From DASXRU01 sp033856235 (GTDB taxonomy: Bacteria; Acidobacteriota; Blastocatellia; Pyrinomonadales; Pyrinomonadaceae), in contig JAWVFI010000081.1 in assembly GCA_033856235.1 (NCBI GenBank), positions 36,220 to 100,219 on the forward strand: 64,000 bases of DNA, written 5' to 3'. Every line of letters begins with the position of its first letter. The first letter of the stretch is position 1. The position numbers and the translations under genes are program-made. The notes under the pieces are model-generated. The model was not told where the DNA came from and made no database searches. It was given only the letters and a program-made list of their open reading frames with translations. Below, piece after piece: positions 9,901-17,638 of this stretch.

Positions 9901-10070
9901 GCAGCGCTCGAAGTGCTTTCGCTTAAGGCCTTCATCTTAAGGCTAGCTGAAGAAGACACCAGAAACTGAGTGGCGACAAATGCAGCTACCACTAGAAAAA
10001 GACTCGAACGGAAGACTGATTTATTGATTAGTTTAAGCGAACTTGTAACGATCACACTTGGGCGTTTCAT
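6987..10070 (-). CDS. Large secreted DUF11/HYR multi-domain protein (1)
   Basis: A 1027-residue exported protein. A signal or anchor helix (SSLFLVVAAFVATQFLV) is at residues 21-40. An unassigned module with conserved cysteines follows (about 60-190), ending AAFSVSDP. A DUF11 immunoglobulin-like repeat spans about 193-318 (DLSVVKTGDG, NNGPDAAAGV). About seven HYR-type modules span about 325-915, each with a pattern like FPVGTTTITWTATDASGN. A C-terminal domain containing NAGRAIPVKFSLSGN spans about 920-1027. HYR domains are extracellular and associated with adhesion; binding partner unknown. ATG 10070 is preceded by a well-formed promoter at 10141-10169. Strong internal repetition makes the locus prone to recombination with its paralogue at 11831. 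Confidence 0.85.
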   Translation of the reverse strand: MKRPSVIVTSSLKLINKSVFRSSLFLVVAAFVATQFLVSSSASLKMKALSESTSSAAHEAQAAKTGTRWQRVLTGREIGASPTSFVTAFLPQASTAESIATYAADCETPKQAFTSGNTVCARAGGTLSGSRSIYWVNAAGEVVEIDAISATNPSGTRVVSEAGNWRAYLVDNSEGAARAIAAFSVSDPQRPTVDLSVVKTGDGSVSPGGLAKYQIAATNNGPDAAAGVQLVELTPDNTTYVGHTQDSGPTFTCTQTGSSTICDIASLASGVTATFSFVYQVSASVPVGSVISNNARLTSTTEELHTEDNNWQAKSTVVSAAAGGTETCSLGCGEDVTKAANTTGPNNESGAIVHFSPPSGNDECGLVTTNHCNDCFFPVGQTVVTATASTGETCSFTVTVTGAAGGPSITCPEDKDVNAGANSCAAVVDPGNPTTTPATGLTVEGERSDNQPLDSPYPGGITTITWTATDSQNRSATCQQTITVHTDDQTAPTVVAPDDVTSTTGPNALSCGLIVGETELGTATASDNCGTATVTRTGVPAGNFFPVGVTTITYTAKDGAGNTSTDTQTVTVTDDSMPRITATTANPNPPPAEEDVPMQDVTVHTGSASTSCDAVVSDAMLGNIRARDNCAVTLSRTPTGNTFPVGTTTIVWTATDASGNTTTANQNVTVIDDRPPTITAPADVTAYTGPGRTTCDANVDPGTPSTTDNCAVTVTRSPSGNTFAIGTTTITWTVTDASGNTATDTQDVTVIDNTAPTVTAPADSSASADASCQAAVPNYVAGTTATDNCDSNVTVTQSPAAGTMVGLGPHTVTVTATDHANNSSSDTVIFTVNDTTAPVITCPANIVVYLPVNSSAVSMAVSYPAVTATDNCSTPTITTSKASGSVFLVGPTTVNATATDAAGNSSSCSFTVTVLYNFTGFFSPVGNPPVLNAVNAGRAIPVKFSLSGNKGLGIFPAGSPTSVGFDCGTSSEIDVQETLTAGGSSLSYGGDQYNYVWKTESSWAGTCRQLRITLNDGSVHVANFKFK

Positions 10071-10140
10071 TTATGTTTCCCTCGAGACGTAACTGGAGTT
10101 ATTCAAGATTTAAAGAAATGACCATTCAGCGCAGGCGCCC

Positions 10141-10169
10141 ATCCTAGACTGAGCCGTACTCGGAGTCAA
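10141..10169 (-). promoter_or_regulatory. Sigma-70-type promoter of HYR gene 1
   Basis: On the minus strand TTGACT is followed after 17 bases by TAGGAT. The same two hexamers with the same spacing, extended to CCTTGACT and TAGGATG, occur before the second HYR gene at 15098-15126. Confidence 0.65.
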
Positions 10170-10221
10170 GGCTTCTTACAAAATTTCTTTCATAGTTAAT
10201 TTTAATTCAAGTCTGGGAGAC

Positions 10222-10262
10222 AAAAAAAGCCCTCCGTCCGCTGTGAGCAGCAGACGGAGGGC
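10222..10262 (-). terminator. Rho-independent terminator of beta-helix gene 2
   Basis: A 15-base-pair stem with one mismatch and a four-base loop is followed on the minus strand by seven T residues. It lies 27 bases after the stop at 10289. Confidence 0.88.
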
Positions 10263-10288
10263 ACAAGCCGAAGCAAAAGGGGGAGTAG

Positions 10289-11227
10289 CTATTTCAGCGG
10301 AACAACAGCGCCCGAGAATGACTCGCCGCCGCCATTGCCTAACACAGCATTGTTTCCGAATGACGTGGCCGTGCCGCCGGCCAGGTTTATTCCGGTGCCG
10401 TTTTGAACGATTGTGCAATCCGTAACGCGCAGCGTTACCGCGCCGGCCCCTGCCTGAATGCCTACGCCACCATAGGCGAACACACAGTTGTCGATGTTCA
10501 CCTGGGAATCGCCACTCGCCGCGTTGGAGATCAGCCCATTCGTGTCATGGGTGAAATACGAGTCAGCTACGGTCCCACGAGTATGCTCACCGAAGAAAGC
10601 GCCGGTCGCACACTTTTCAAAACGGGAGTTGTCCACTGCTACCAGAACGCTACCAACGGTCGTCGCCGCTCTAATACCTTCCTGGGCGACATTGGTAATA
10701 TTCGTGTTGCTGACTACCAGTTCCCCGTTGTTGGTTAACCCAGAGGCATCGATGCCCTTCTGAGTGAAACCGTAGATGCTGCAGTTCTGCACTATCACCG
10801 TCTTGCCGGCAATATACCGGATCCCATTAAGACCATTCTGCGAGCTGGAGGCCCCAGCACCGTTGATCGACAGGTTGCGCAGAGTGACAACATCGGTATT
10901 GACATTGGCGTTGACGAGGACGCCATTGGTGCCGCTGGCCAGAATGGATCCAAAGCCTGAGCCGGTGGTGCCGTCAATGGTCAAAGCCTTAGTGATGTTC
11001 ACAGTGCCAAAGCCACCTGGATCCAGAACGTCAATCTCGCCGCCGGCCGCGGTCTTGGAGATTGCGCCGGCAAAGGTCTTGCAGGGCGCCGTGCGGCTGC
11101 AGGGGTTAACGTCGTCGCCGACGCCGGACACCCAGGTGCGAGTGGCTTGCGCATTGGCCAGGGAGGCGAAGGCGAGGGTGAATACCAGAACCGCCAGAAT
11201 ATTAATAGTGGTCCGAAACTTGTTCAT
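10289..11227 (-). CDS. Secreted right-handed parallel beta-helix repeat protein (paralogue 2)
   Basis: A 312-residue exported protein with signal peptide (NILAVLVFTLAFASLANA) and the family opening ATRTWVSGVGDD, CSRTAPCKT and LDPGGFGTV. The repeat region carries NCSIYGFTQKGIDASG and NSRFEKCATGAFFG-type coils of a parallel beta-helix. No enzyme motif is apparent; a surface or matrix role is inferred from export and the adjoining polysaccharide locus. ATG 11227 follows a GGAG ribosome-binding site. The leader is a close copy of the one before paralogue 1, although the two genes are separated by a 3 kb HYR gene, so duplication carried regulatory sequence along. Confidence 0.85.
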   Translation of the reverse strand: MNKFRTTINILAVLVFTLAFASLANAQATRTWVSGVGDDVNPCSRTAPCKTFAGAISKTAAGGEIDVLDPGGFGTVNITKALTIDGTTGSGFGSILASGTNGVLVNANVNTDVVTLRNLSINGAGASSSQNGLNGIRYIAGKTVIVQNCSIYGFTQKGIDASGLTNNGELVVSNTNITNVAQEGIRAATTVGSVLVAVDNSRFEKCATGAFFGEHTRGTVADSYFTHDTNGLISNAASGDSQVNIDNCVFAYGGVGIQAGAGAVTLRVTDCTIVQNGTGINLAGGTATSFGNNAVLGNGGGESFSGAVVPLK

Positions 11228-11313
11228 TTGGAGTCTCCTTTTTCAGTTGAAGTTGGGGATGGCCGCCAGTAGAACACGGATCCGTTCCGGCCACTGTTGC
11301 GCCGAGTCTTCCC
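11222..11313 (-). promoter_or_regulatory. Duplicated structured 5' leader, copy 2
   Basis: Near-identical to 6781-6873, with four substitutions and a one-base indel near the ribosome-binding site and one further substitution in the stem region. The stem TGGCCG/CGGCCA and inner GAAC/GTTC pairs are fully kept. Confidence 0.55.
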
Positions 11314-11379
11314 TTGGTTTGAAGAGCAATGGTTGTTCATCATATCCATTGATAAGGTCTGGTTACTCCCGGTGCTGGT

Positions 11380-11751
11380 CTAGCTTCCGCAGTCGGCCGG
11401 GGCGTCGGCGGTAATGGTCCAGGTGGCATTCCCACCGCAACTAATAACGGTGTAGTAGAAACAGCCATCCAGGTTCTCACCGATGAGCTTGACCTGCGAT
11501 TGATCGCACGCGACGTTGCTCAGGGTATACGACTGGCCTGACGGAATCGTCGAGGACCCCAGCTGGTTACCGCTCCAATCGTCATCATTAGCGTGTGCCA
11601 AATAAAGATTGCGGAGCTCTTTACCGGAATTGTTCACGATATTGACTGAGGTGCTTGCTGTCCGCGCGCTGGACAACGCCGCCAGCGTAAAGAGAGCTGC
11701 GCAAACGATTACCAGGCGGCCCAAATTGCGTGTGGTACGTGATCTTTTCAT
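11380..11751 (-). CDS. Small secreted protein with conserved NNSG/DDW motifs, unknown function
   Basis: A 123-residue protein with a signal peptide (LVIVCAALFTLAALSSA) and a single small beta-rich domain. Visible landmarks are VNIVNNSGKELRNLYLAHAN, DDDWSGNQLG and four cysteines in the second half. The pattern of a polypeptide reacting to NNSG, then Y/L, then DDW and LG resembles a small exported domain found in many bacteria without known function. An ATG at 11766 is in frame, but ATG 11751 has GAGGG at ideal distance and is preferred. It lies 80 bases after the second HYR gene with only a T-less stem-loop between, so read-through transcription is plausible. Confidence 0.7.
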   Translation of the reverse strand: MKRSRTTRNLGRLVIVCAALFTLAALSSARTASTSVNIVNNSGKELRNLYLAHANDDDWSGNQLGSSTIPSGQSYTLSNVACDQSQVKLIGENLDGCFYYTVISCGGNATWTITADAPADCGS

Positions 11752-11782
11752 TTTAGTATCCCTCATAAAGACTTTTTGAGTT

Positions 11783-11806
11783 GAGCGGACGGCGAACCGC
11801 CCGCTC
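11783..11806 (-). terminator. GC-rich stem-loop after HYR gene 2
   Basis: A 10-base-pair stem with one wobble pair and a TTCG tetraloop on the minus strand lies 25 bases after the stop at 11831. No T-tract follows, so it may be a processing or stability element rather than a full terminator. Confidence 0.55.
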
Positions 11807-11830
11807 TATATCAGCGCTCGAGAGCAGCGT

Positions 11831-14800
11831 TCAGTTACAGGTGCCGTTGACCGTGTAGTGCGCCCCGTTGTCCACCGGTGTCTCGCCCGGATTATGCGGC
11901 ACGACAACCGTAACGGTCTTGGTCCCGACATTCCCTGCCGCGTCGGTGACTTTGAAGGTAATTGTGTAAACGCGACCATTACCCCCGCCATCGCGCTCAG
12001 CGCGCAGTTGCACCGACTTGCAGCCGGCAGCGATAACGATGTCATTACTCGTGTTGCCATCGCCGTTACCGTTCTCGGTTTCATCGCTGGTCACCTGCGA
12101 GATTACGACGCTACCCACACCCAGGGTGCTGCAGTTATCGCTCACGCCGGTGACAAAGTCAGTGACCAGGAAGGTCTTGTACTTGTGATTTGCCGGCCAC
12201 ATCGACGGTGTCTGACCGTTGGTGGTTATCACCGGGCCCGTAGTGTCGTTGACGGTGAAGATCACCGTATCACTACTGCTATTTCCGGCATCGTCCGTAG
12301 CCGTCACGGTGACGGTGTGTGGACCAAGGCCGACCATCGTTCCGGCCGCCGGGCTTTGCGTGACGGTGACACTGCTATCGCAGTTATCTGCCGTCGTCGA
12401 GCTGGCTGCGTAATCCGGCACCGGAGCCATGCAGTTGGCGTCCGCTGAAGCCGAGCTGTCGGCGGGCGCTGTAACAGTTGGCGCGGTGGTGTCATTGACC
12501 GTGAAGACTACGGTATCGCTGGCGGAATGGCCGGCAGCATCGGTAGCAGTCACGGTAACGGCGTGTGAACCAATGCCGACCATTGTTCCAGCCGTGGGGC
12601 TCTGCGTCACGGTTGGAGTGCAATTGTCGGAGGCCGTTGAGCCGCTAACGTAGTCGGGCACTGGCGCCTGGCAGTTGGCATCGGCCGAATCTGAACTGTC
12701 GGCCGGCGCTGTGACTGTCGGACTCTCAGTGTCGTTAATGGTCACCGTTTGACTGCAGGTTGCGGTGTTGTCTGACTGATCGGTGGCCACCCAGGTAATG
12801 GTGGTGGTGCCTACCGGGTAAGGCGCATCGAGAGGCTCGCCATCGCTTCTCGTACCCTTTACGCTTTCAATTCCACAGCCATCTGAGCCCGTAGCCGTCC
12901 CAGGGTCGAGCGTGGCCGAGCAAGTGCCCGGATCGTTCCCCTGGTTAATGTTCGGCGGACAGGAAATGGTTGGGGCAGTGGTGTCCTTAACGGTCACGAT
13001 TTGTTCGCAGGACGAAGTGTTGCCGGCGGCATCGGTGGCCGTCCAGACAATCGTAGTGTCCCCCACATGATAGGAACCGTTCAATGGACCACCGTCAGCG
13101 CGGGCGCCGGCAACTGTGACACCGGCACACTGGTCGGTCGCGGTAGCCGTGCCGGGGTTGACCGTTACGTCACACTGACCAGCCGGGGCATTGACAGTCT
13201 TGTTCGCCGGGCAGGTAACCTGCGGCGCTTCACTGTCCACCACCGTAATATGGAAGGTGCAGGTTTCGCCGGTGGATCTGGTCGCCGTTACGGTCGTAGT
13301 TCCCACCGCGAAGCTGGTACCAGACGCCTGGCTATAGGTGACCGTGCCGGCCGCACAATCCTGGCTGGATGTAGCTTCCGGATAGGTAACGACCGCGCCG
13401 CAAGCGCCCGCGTCGTTATTGACGGTGATGTCCTGCGGGCAGCCTAGAGTGCAACCTCCCAGGCTTTCAACCGTGACGGTGAACGAGCAAGACGTGCTTG
13501 TATTTCCCGCTCGATCAGAGGCCGTGCAAGCAACCGTTGTGTTACCCACCGGGAAACTGCTGCCCGACGGATGGTCACAGGTTGCAGTGGCCTGCGGATC
13601 GTTATCGGTAACCGTTGGCGCCGGGTAATTGACGATTGCGGAACCTGAGCCGGCCGGGCTCTCCGTAGCGGTGACGTCGGCCGGACAACTGATAGAAGGT
13701 GTTTGAGTGTCATTCACCGTCACGCTGAAGCTGCACGCAGCCCCGTCCTGACCACCTGACGTAACCAGCGTGGTTCCAACCGGGAAGTGCGAACCGGACG
13801 GAGGATTGCTCACCGTGCTGGTGCCGCAATTGCCGTTGTCTGTAGTTTGATAGGTGACTGTGGCGTAATACTGATCCTGGTCGTTACCGACCGTGATGTT
13901 GCTGGGACAGCTAATGACGCAGGCTACGTGATCAACTGTCGAGGTTGAGGTGAACGTGTTGTCGCCGCTGTCCAATTCTGTGGTGGCGCTGGAGACGTCG
14001 ATCGTATTGCTGATGATGGTGTCGTCAGCCACACCAGAATTCACATGGTAGGTCAGCGTCAGAAGCACTTCCGCGCCCTTGGCCAGGCTTGCCGCCGTGC
14101 AGGTCGTGGTGCCGCTGGCGTTCACGCAGCTAAAGGTTGAGCCACCCTGGGCTGTGCCGACGAACGTCGTGTCCGCCGGAGTTGAATCGGTCAGCACCAC
14201 GCCGGCCGCGTTGTCCGGGCCCTGGTTGGCCACGCGGACTGTGAAAACGAGATCCGCATTCGCATTCACCTGCAGCGGATTGGCCATGTTCAGGCTGAGA
14301 TCGACCGCCGGAGCGGCAGGATCACTGACTGAGAAGGCGGCGCTGGCTTTCACCGCGCCATCGGGGCTGGTCGCGTTGACTAACCAACTGCCCCGAGCAG
14401 TGGAGACGTTCGGAATCTGAAAAATATTGACTTGGGGGCTGGTTGTGATGTCCGTAACGCTCGCCAGCCGGCCATCCGAATTTACCCAATTGAAACGTCG
14501 CTGAATCGGGGAGCCGAGCAGCGCGCCAGTCGATACCGCGCAAGCTTTCTCGCCCAGGGCGAACGCACTCTTGGGGGTCGTGGTGCATTGCCCTGAACCG
14601 TTAACGGCAAAAGTCTCAACCGATTCGCCTGCCGGCGGCAGGAACGGCAGATAGCTGCTGGTTCTGAAGCTCCATAGAGCTTCAGCGGCTGTCAGCGTGC
14701 TCGCTCCTGTTCTCCGGAGCAACGCAGTTTGCGACGGGCTGCTGGCCGGGTTGAGCGCCGAGCCATTTCCGTTTGAGGAACTATGGAATGGCGCTGCCGA

Positions 14801-14950
14801 AGAAGCGGAATAGAAACCTAGAGCAACCAGGCCAATAACGCAGGTCAGCGCTAAGAGGGTCGCCCGCGAAGCAACTCGGTTCATTGAATTACGTTTGAAC
14901 GGTCCGATTTGTCGTGAGCGACGGCCGGGGTTGCCAATAAAGGACTTCAT
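11831..14950 (-). CDS. Large secreted DUF11/HYR multi-domain protein (2)
   Basis: A 1039-residue exported protein with the same plan as the HYR protein at 6987-10070. A hydrophobic signal (TLLALTCVIGLVALGFYS) precedes an N-terminal module with CTTTPKSAFALG and closing AAFSVSDP. One DUF11 repeat follows (NQGPDNAAGVVL), then a long run of HYR modules including repeated TAPTVTAPADSS units. Its C-terminus differs: it ends in a module containing WPANHKYKTF and ITFKVTDAAGNVGTK rather than the PVKFSLSGN domain. ATG 14950 is chosen over ATG 14956 because AAGGAG lies eight bases upstream of the former and only two from the latter. Adhesin or matrix protein by inference. Confidence 0.85.
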   Translation of the reverse strand: MKSFIGNPGRRSRQIGPFKRNSMNRVASRATLLALTCVIGLVALGFYSASSAAPFHSSSNGNGSALNPASSPSQTALLRRTGASTLTAAEALWSFRTSSYLPFLPPAGESVETFAVNGSGQCTTTPKSAFALGEKACAVSTGALLGSPIQRRFNWVNSDGRLASVTDITTSPQVNIFQIPNVSTARGSWLVNATSPDGAVKASAAFSVSDPAAPAVDLSLNMANPLQVNANADLVFTVRVANQGPDNAAGVVLTDSTPADTTFVGTAQGGSTFSCVNASGTTTCTAASLAKGAEVLLTLTYHVNSGVADDTIISNTIDVSSATTELDSGDNTFTSTSTVDHVACVISCPSNITVGNDQDQYYATVTYQTTDNGNCGTSTVSNPPSGSHFPVGTTLVTSGGQDGAACSFSVTVNDTQTPSISCPADVTATESPAGSGSAIVNYPAPTVTDNDPQATATCDHPSGSSFPVGNTTVACTASDRAGNTSTSCSFTVTVESLGGCTLGCPQDITVNNDAGACGAVVTYPEATSSQDCAAGTVTYSQASGTSFAVGTTTVTATRSTGETCTFHITVVDSEAPQVTCPANKTVNAPAGQCDVTVNPGTATATDQCAGVTVAGARADGGPLNGSYHVGDTTIVWTATDAAGNTSSCEQIVTVKDTTAPTISCPPNINQGNDPGTCSATLDPGTATGSDGCGIESVKGTRSDGEPLDAPYPVGTTTITWVATDQSDNTATCSQTVTINDTESPTVTAPADSSDSADANCQAPVPDYVSGSTASDNCTPTVTQSPTAGTMVGIGSHAVTVTATDAAGHSASDTVVFTVNDTTAPTVTAPADSSASADANCMAPVPDYAASSTTADNCDSSVTVTQSPAAGTMVGLGPHTVTVTATDDAGNSSSDTVIFTVNDTTGPVITTNGQTPSMWPANHKYKTFLVTDFVTGVSDNCSTLGVGSVVISQVTSDETENGNGDGNTSNDIVIAAGCKSVQLRAERDGGGNGRVYTITFKVTDAAGNVGTKTVTVVVPHNPGETPVDNGAHYTVNGTCN

Positions 14951-15097
14951 AGACATATCTCCTTGGGTGCCTGCGGTAACTTTGATTGAGAGGTATTCCG
15001 GATTAAGACTTCTCGGCTTTGATTAGAGCGTAGAGTGCGTTTGAGGTTTGAGCAAAAAACTCGTGACCTGGGCGAAACAACCTGCTTGAGGCGAGGC

Positions 15098-15126
15098 ATC
15101 CTAATCGCGTTAACCATCAAAGTCAA
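15098..15126 (-). promoter_or_regulatory. Sigma-70-type promoter of HYR gene 2
   Basis: TTGACT, 17 bases, TAGGAT on the minus strand; matches the promoter of HYR gene 1 in both boxes and flanking bases (CC before, G after). Confidence 0.65.
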
Positions 15127-15270
15127 GGATTAAATGTAAGATTTTTTGCATAACTCGTAGGGACCAGATTTATTGGTAGAAACCAATAATTTTCGCCTGC
15201 GAATTGAGGCCCCGTTCTGCTAAGAGCGCCGTCTTCATTCTATGCAATGTATTTGTTCCGGCTCTGCAAA

Positions 15271-15313
15271 CAAAAAGCTCCCCGCGCGCCCATGATCGGA
15301 ACGCGCGGGGAGC
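15271..15313 (-). terminator. Rho-independent terminator of beta-helix gene 3
   Basis: A 12-base-pair perfect stem (GCTCCCCGCGCG with its complement) is followed on the minus strand by TTTTTG. It lies about 25 bases after the stop at 15339. Confidence 0.85.
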
Positions 15314-15338
15314 AAATAGGGGCCGTGGTGGCGCGAGA

Positions 15339-16286
15339 CTACGTCTTATTATTGATCGGGAGGAACGTCCCGGGAGTCGTGTTGCTAATCAGAGAGTTGC
15401 CCTGGAAAGAAACCATTGAGCCGCCATTGGCGTTAACTCCGGTCGCACATTGAGCAACGATGCTGTCCGAAACGTTGATGGTTGAACTGGCGCTGGCCTG
15501 CATCCCGGTACCGGTGTAAGACACAAAGACGTCATCGATGTTGAGGATGGCGTCAGTGCTGCTGGTCCGAATTCCCGTGGTCGTAGTATTCGTGATTACC
15601 GACCCGCGGATAGCAGCCCGGACGTGCGTGCCGGCCTCGATGCCGTCAGAGGCGCAGTCCTGAATGCGACAGTTTTCGATGGTTGCCAGTACCTGGCCCA
15701 CCGTAGTAGCCAGGCGAATACCATCCCCGCCAATACTCTCAATCGAGGTATTGGTTACTTTAAGGATGCCGTTGTTCGTCAGGTTGACATCGATCCCGAC
15801 GGTTGTCTGGTTGAAAATCTGGCAGTCTTCCACAATCAGGGCCGAACCCTGAATGTAGTTGACGCCCCGCACCCCGGTCCGAGTGCCGATGGCGCCGCTT
15901 GATCCAGAGCCGTTGATGCTGAGGTGCTTCAGGATCACTTGCCGCAGCGGGTCGTTTACGTTAACGGCAATGTTCACGGTAAAGCCATTGGTGGCCGCGT
16001 TGAGGGTAGATCCCCAGCCAGAGCCGGTGCCGCCGTCGATGGTAATGGACTTAGTGGCATTGAGCGTTCCATAACCACCCGGATCGAGGGCATCGATCTC
16101 ACCGTTAATAAAGGTCTTGGAAAACGCTCCAGCCCAGGTTTTGCAAGGGGCAGTACGGCTGCAGGGATTGAGGTCATCTCCTACGCCGGAAACCCAGGTG
16201 CGGGTCGCCTGGGCCTGGGCCAATGACGCTGCTCCCAATGTAAGAGCTGCGATAGTTAATGCATTCAAAATCAATCGTGACTTCAT
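15339..16286 (-). CDS. Secreted right-handed parallel beta-helix repeat protein (paralogue 3)
   Basis: A 315-residue exported protein: signal peptide ILNALTIAALTLGAASLAQA, family opening ATRTWVSGVGDD, CSRTAPCKTW and DALDPGGYGTL, then beta-helix coils such as NTSIESIGGDGIRLATTVG and ENCRIQDCASDGIEAGTHV. It is very close in sequence to its upstream neighbour at 16383-17336, in the signal peptide as well, so the pair is a recent tandem duplication. ATG 16286 follows AAGGAGG at good distance. No terminator separates the pair (96 bases), so they may be co-transcribed from the promoter at 17507. Function in the envelope or matrix is inferred. Confidence 0.85.
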   Translation of the reverse strand: MKSRLILNALTIAALTLGAASLAQAQATRTWVSGVGDDLNPCSRTAPCKTWAGAFSKTFINGEIDALDPGGYGTLNATKSITIDGGTGSGWGSTLNAATNGFTVNIAVNVNDPLRQVILKHLSINGSGSSGAIGTRTGVRGVNYIQGSALIVEDCQIFNQTTVGIDVNLTNNGILKVTNTSIESIGGDGIRLATTVGQVLATIENCRIQDCASDGIEAGTHVRAAIRGSVITNTTTTGIRTSSTDAILNIDDVFVSYTGTGMQASASSTINVSDSIVAQCATGVNANGGSMVSFQGNSLISNTTPGTFLPINNKT

Positions 16287-16382
16287 CTGTAGCCTCCTTA
16301 TGGCTCGGTGGGTAATTCAAAATGCTACCGACACATCTCAATTAGAGGATAGACGGGAGCGAATCGATGAAAGCCGCTGAGA

Positions 16383-17336
16383 TCAAGTCTTCAGCGTGAT
16401 AGAGGAAAATGTCCCGTCGGAGGTATTGCTGACCAGGGAGTTGCCCTGGAAGGAATTCATCGTCCCTCCATTGGCGTTAACTCCAGTAGCACACTGCGCC
16501 ACAATGCTGTCCGAAACATTTATGGTCGAGCTGGCGCTGGCTTGCAGTCCCGTACCTGAGTAAGAGACTAGAACGTCATCGAGGTTAAGGATCGCATCGG
16601 TACTGCTGGTGCGAATGCCGGTGCTCGTATTGTTTGTTATCGTAGTGCCTCGCACTGCTGCCCGAACGTGTGTGCCGGCCTCGATGCCGTCAGAGGTACA
16701 GTCCTGAATACGACAGTTTTCGATGGTGGCCAAAACCTGGCCCGCCGTTGTGGCCATTCGAATACCATCACCGCCGATACTTTCAATCGAGGTATTGGTA
16801 ACCTTGAGGATGCCGTTGTTGGTGAGATTGACATCGATACCGACTGTAGTGAAGTTCAGAATCTGACAGTCCTCGATAATCAACGCGGAGCCTTGAACGT
16901 AGCTGACGCCGCGGACCCCGGTGCGCGTGCCAATCGCACCACTGGCTCCGGTGCCGTTAATGCTGAGATGTTTCAGCAGCACCTGCCGCAGGGGATCGTT
17001 GACACCTACAGCGATGTTGACGCTGAAACCGGAAGCAGCGCCGCTGGCGAGGGTTGATCCCCATCCCTGGCCGGTGCCGCCATCGAGGGTAATTGACTTG
17101 GTAATAGTCAGCGTTCCATAACCGCCCGGATCGAGGGCATCAATTTCGCCGTTAATGAACGTCTTGGAAATGGCCCCTGCCCAGGTCTTGCACGGGGCAG
17201 TGCGGCTACAAGGGTCAGCGTCATTGCCTACGCCGGAAACCCAGGTGCGGGTGGCCTGGGCCTGGGCCAATGACACTGCGCCCAAAGTTAGAACGGCTAT
17301 AGCTAAGCCATTCAGAACCAATCGTGACTTTCTCAT
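16383..17336 (-). CDS. Secreted right-handed parallel beta-helix repeat protein (paralogue 4)
   Basis: A 317-residue exported protein, near-duplicate of the gene at 15339-16286. The signal peptide VLNGLAIAVLTLGAVSLAQA is followed by ATRTWVSGVGND and CSRTAPCKTW, then repeats with NCRIQDCTSDGIEAGTHV and VSDSIVAQCATGVNANGG. An upstream in-frame ATG at 17441 would add 35 residues before the signal peptide; ATG 17336 is preferred because GAGGAGG lies just before it. It is first in the minus-strand island and faces the rhamnose genes across a 302-base divergent region, where a good promoter is visible. Confidence 0.85.
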   Translation of the reverse strand: MRKSRLVLNGLAIAVLTLGAVSLAQAQATRTWVSGVGNDADPCSRTAPCKTWAGAISKTFINGEIDALDPGGYGTLTITKSITLDGGTGQGWGSTLASGAASGFSVNIAVGVNDPLRQVLLKHLSINGTGASGAIGTRTGVRGVSYVQGSALIIEDCQILNFTTVGIDVNLTNNGILKVTNTSIESIGGDGIRMATTAGQVLATIENCRIQDCTSDGIEAGTHVRAAVRGTTITNNTSTGIRTSSTDAILNLDDVLVSYSGTGLQASASSTINVSDSIVAQCATGVNANGGTMNSFQGNSLVSNTSDGTFSSITLKT

Positions 17337-17638
17337 CGTGAACCTCCTCAAAAGTGGTCGGAGTTCGACCGTGTGATATCTAATCATGCAGCGAGGCGCG
17401 TGGGACAAGGCCCGGTTCGAAGTAAACCTGCATTGCTGCAACTCTTATATCCGAAACCGTTAAAAGGCCGGACAGCCGCCAATGGGGCGGGGAAAAAGTG
17501 TGCAATTTTCTACTACAAGCGAGTTTTAGTGTCAATGAAATGCCAGAATTCCTGCATCAGGCTCGAACTACCAGAACAGATTGCCGGGCCAGACCACGCA
17601 GGTTGTCTAATGTGATGTTGAATTGCTAGTCTGTCGTC
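17337..17638. other. Divergent intergenic region between surface-protein island and EPS locus
   Basis: Contains the minus-strand promoter at 17507-17535. For the plus-strand rmlB no convincing -35/-10 pair was recognised in 17536-17638. A short GGTCG/CGACC hairpin lies just before the beta-helix start. No gene is seen. Confidence 0.6.
17507..17535 (-). promoter_or_regulatory. Sigma-70-type promoter of beta-helix gene 4
   Basis: On the minus strand a perfect TTGACA is followed after 17 bases by TAGAAA. It lies about 170 bases before the start codon, giving a long leader. Confidence 0.6.

Larger units (their letters stand above)
14951..15338. other. Intergenic region before HYR gene 2
   Basis: No gene is seen. 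It holds the promoter of the HYR gene (15098-15126), a leader of about 140 bases, and the terminator of the next beta-helix gene (15271-15313). The leader shows no resemblance to the duplicated leader at 6781 and 11222. Confidence 0.6.
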
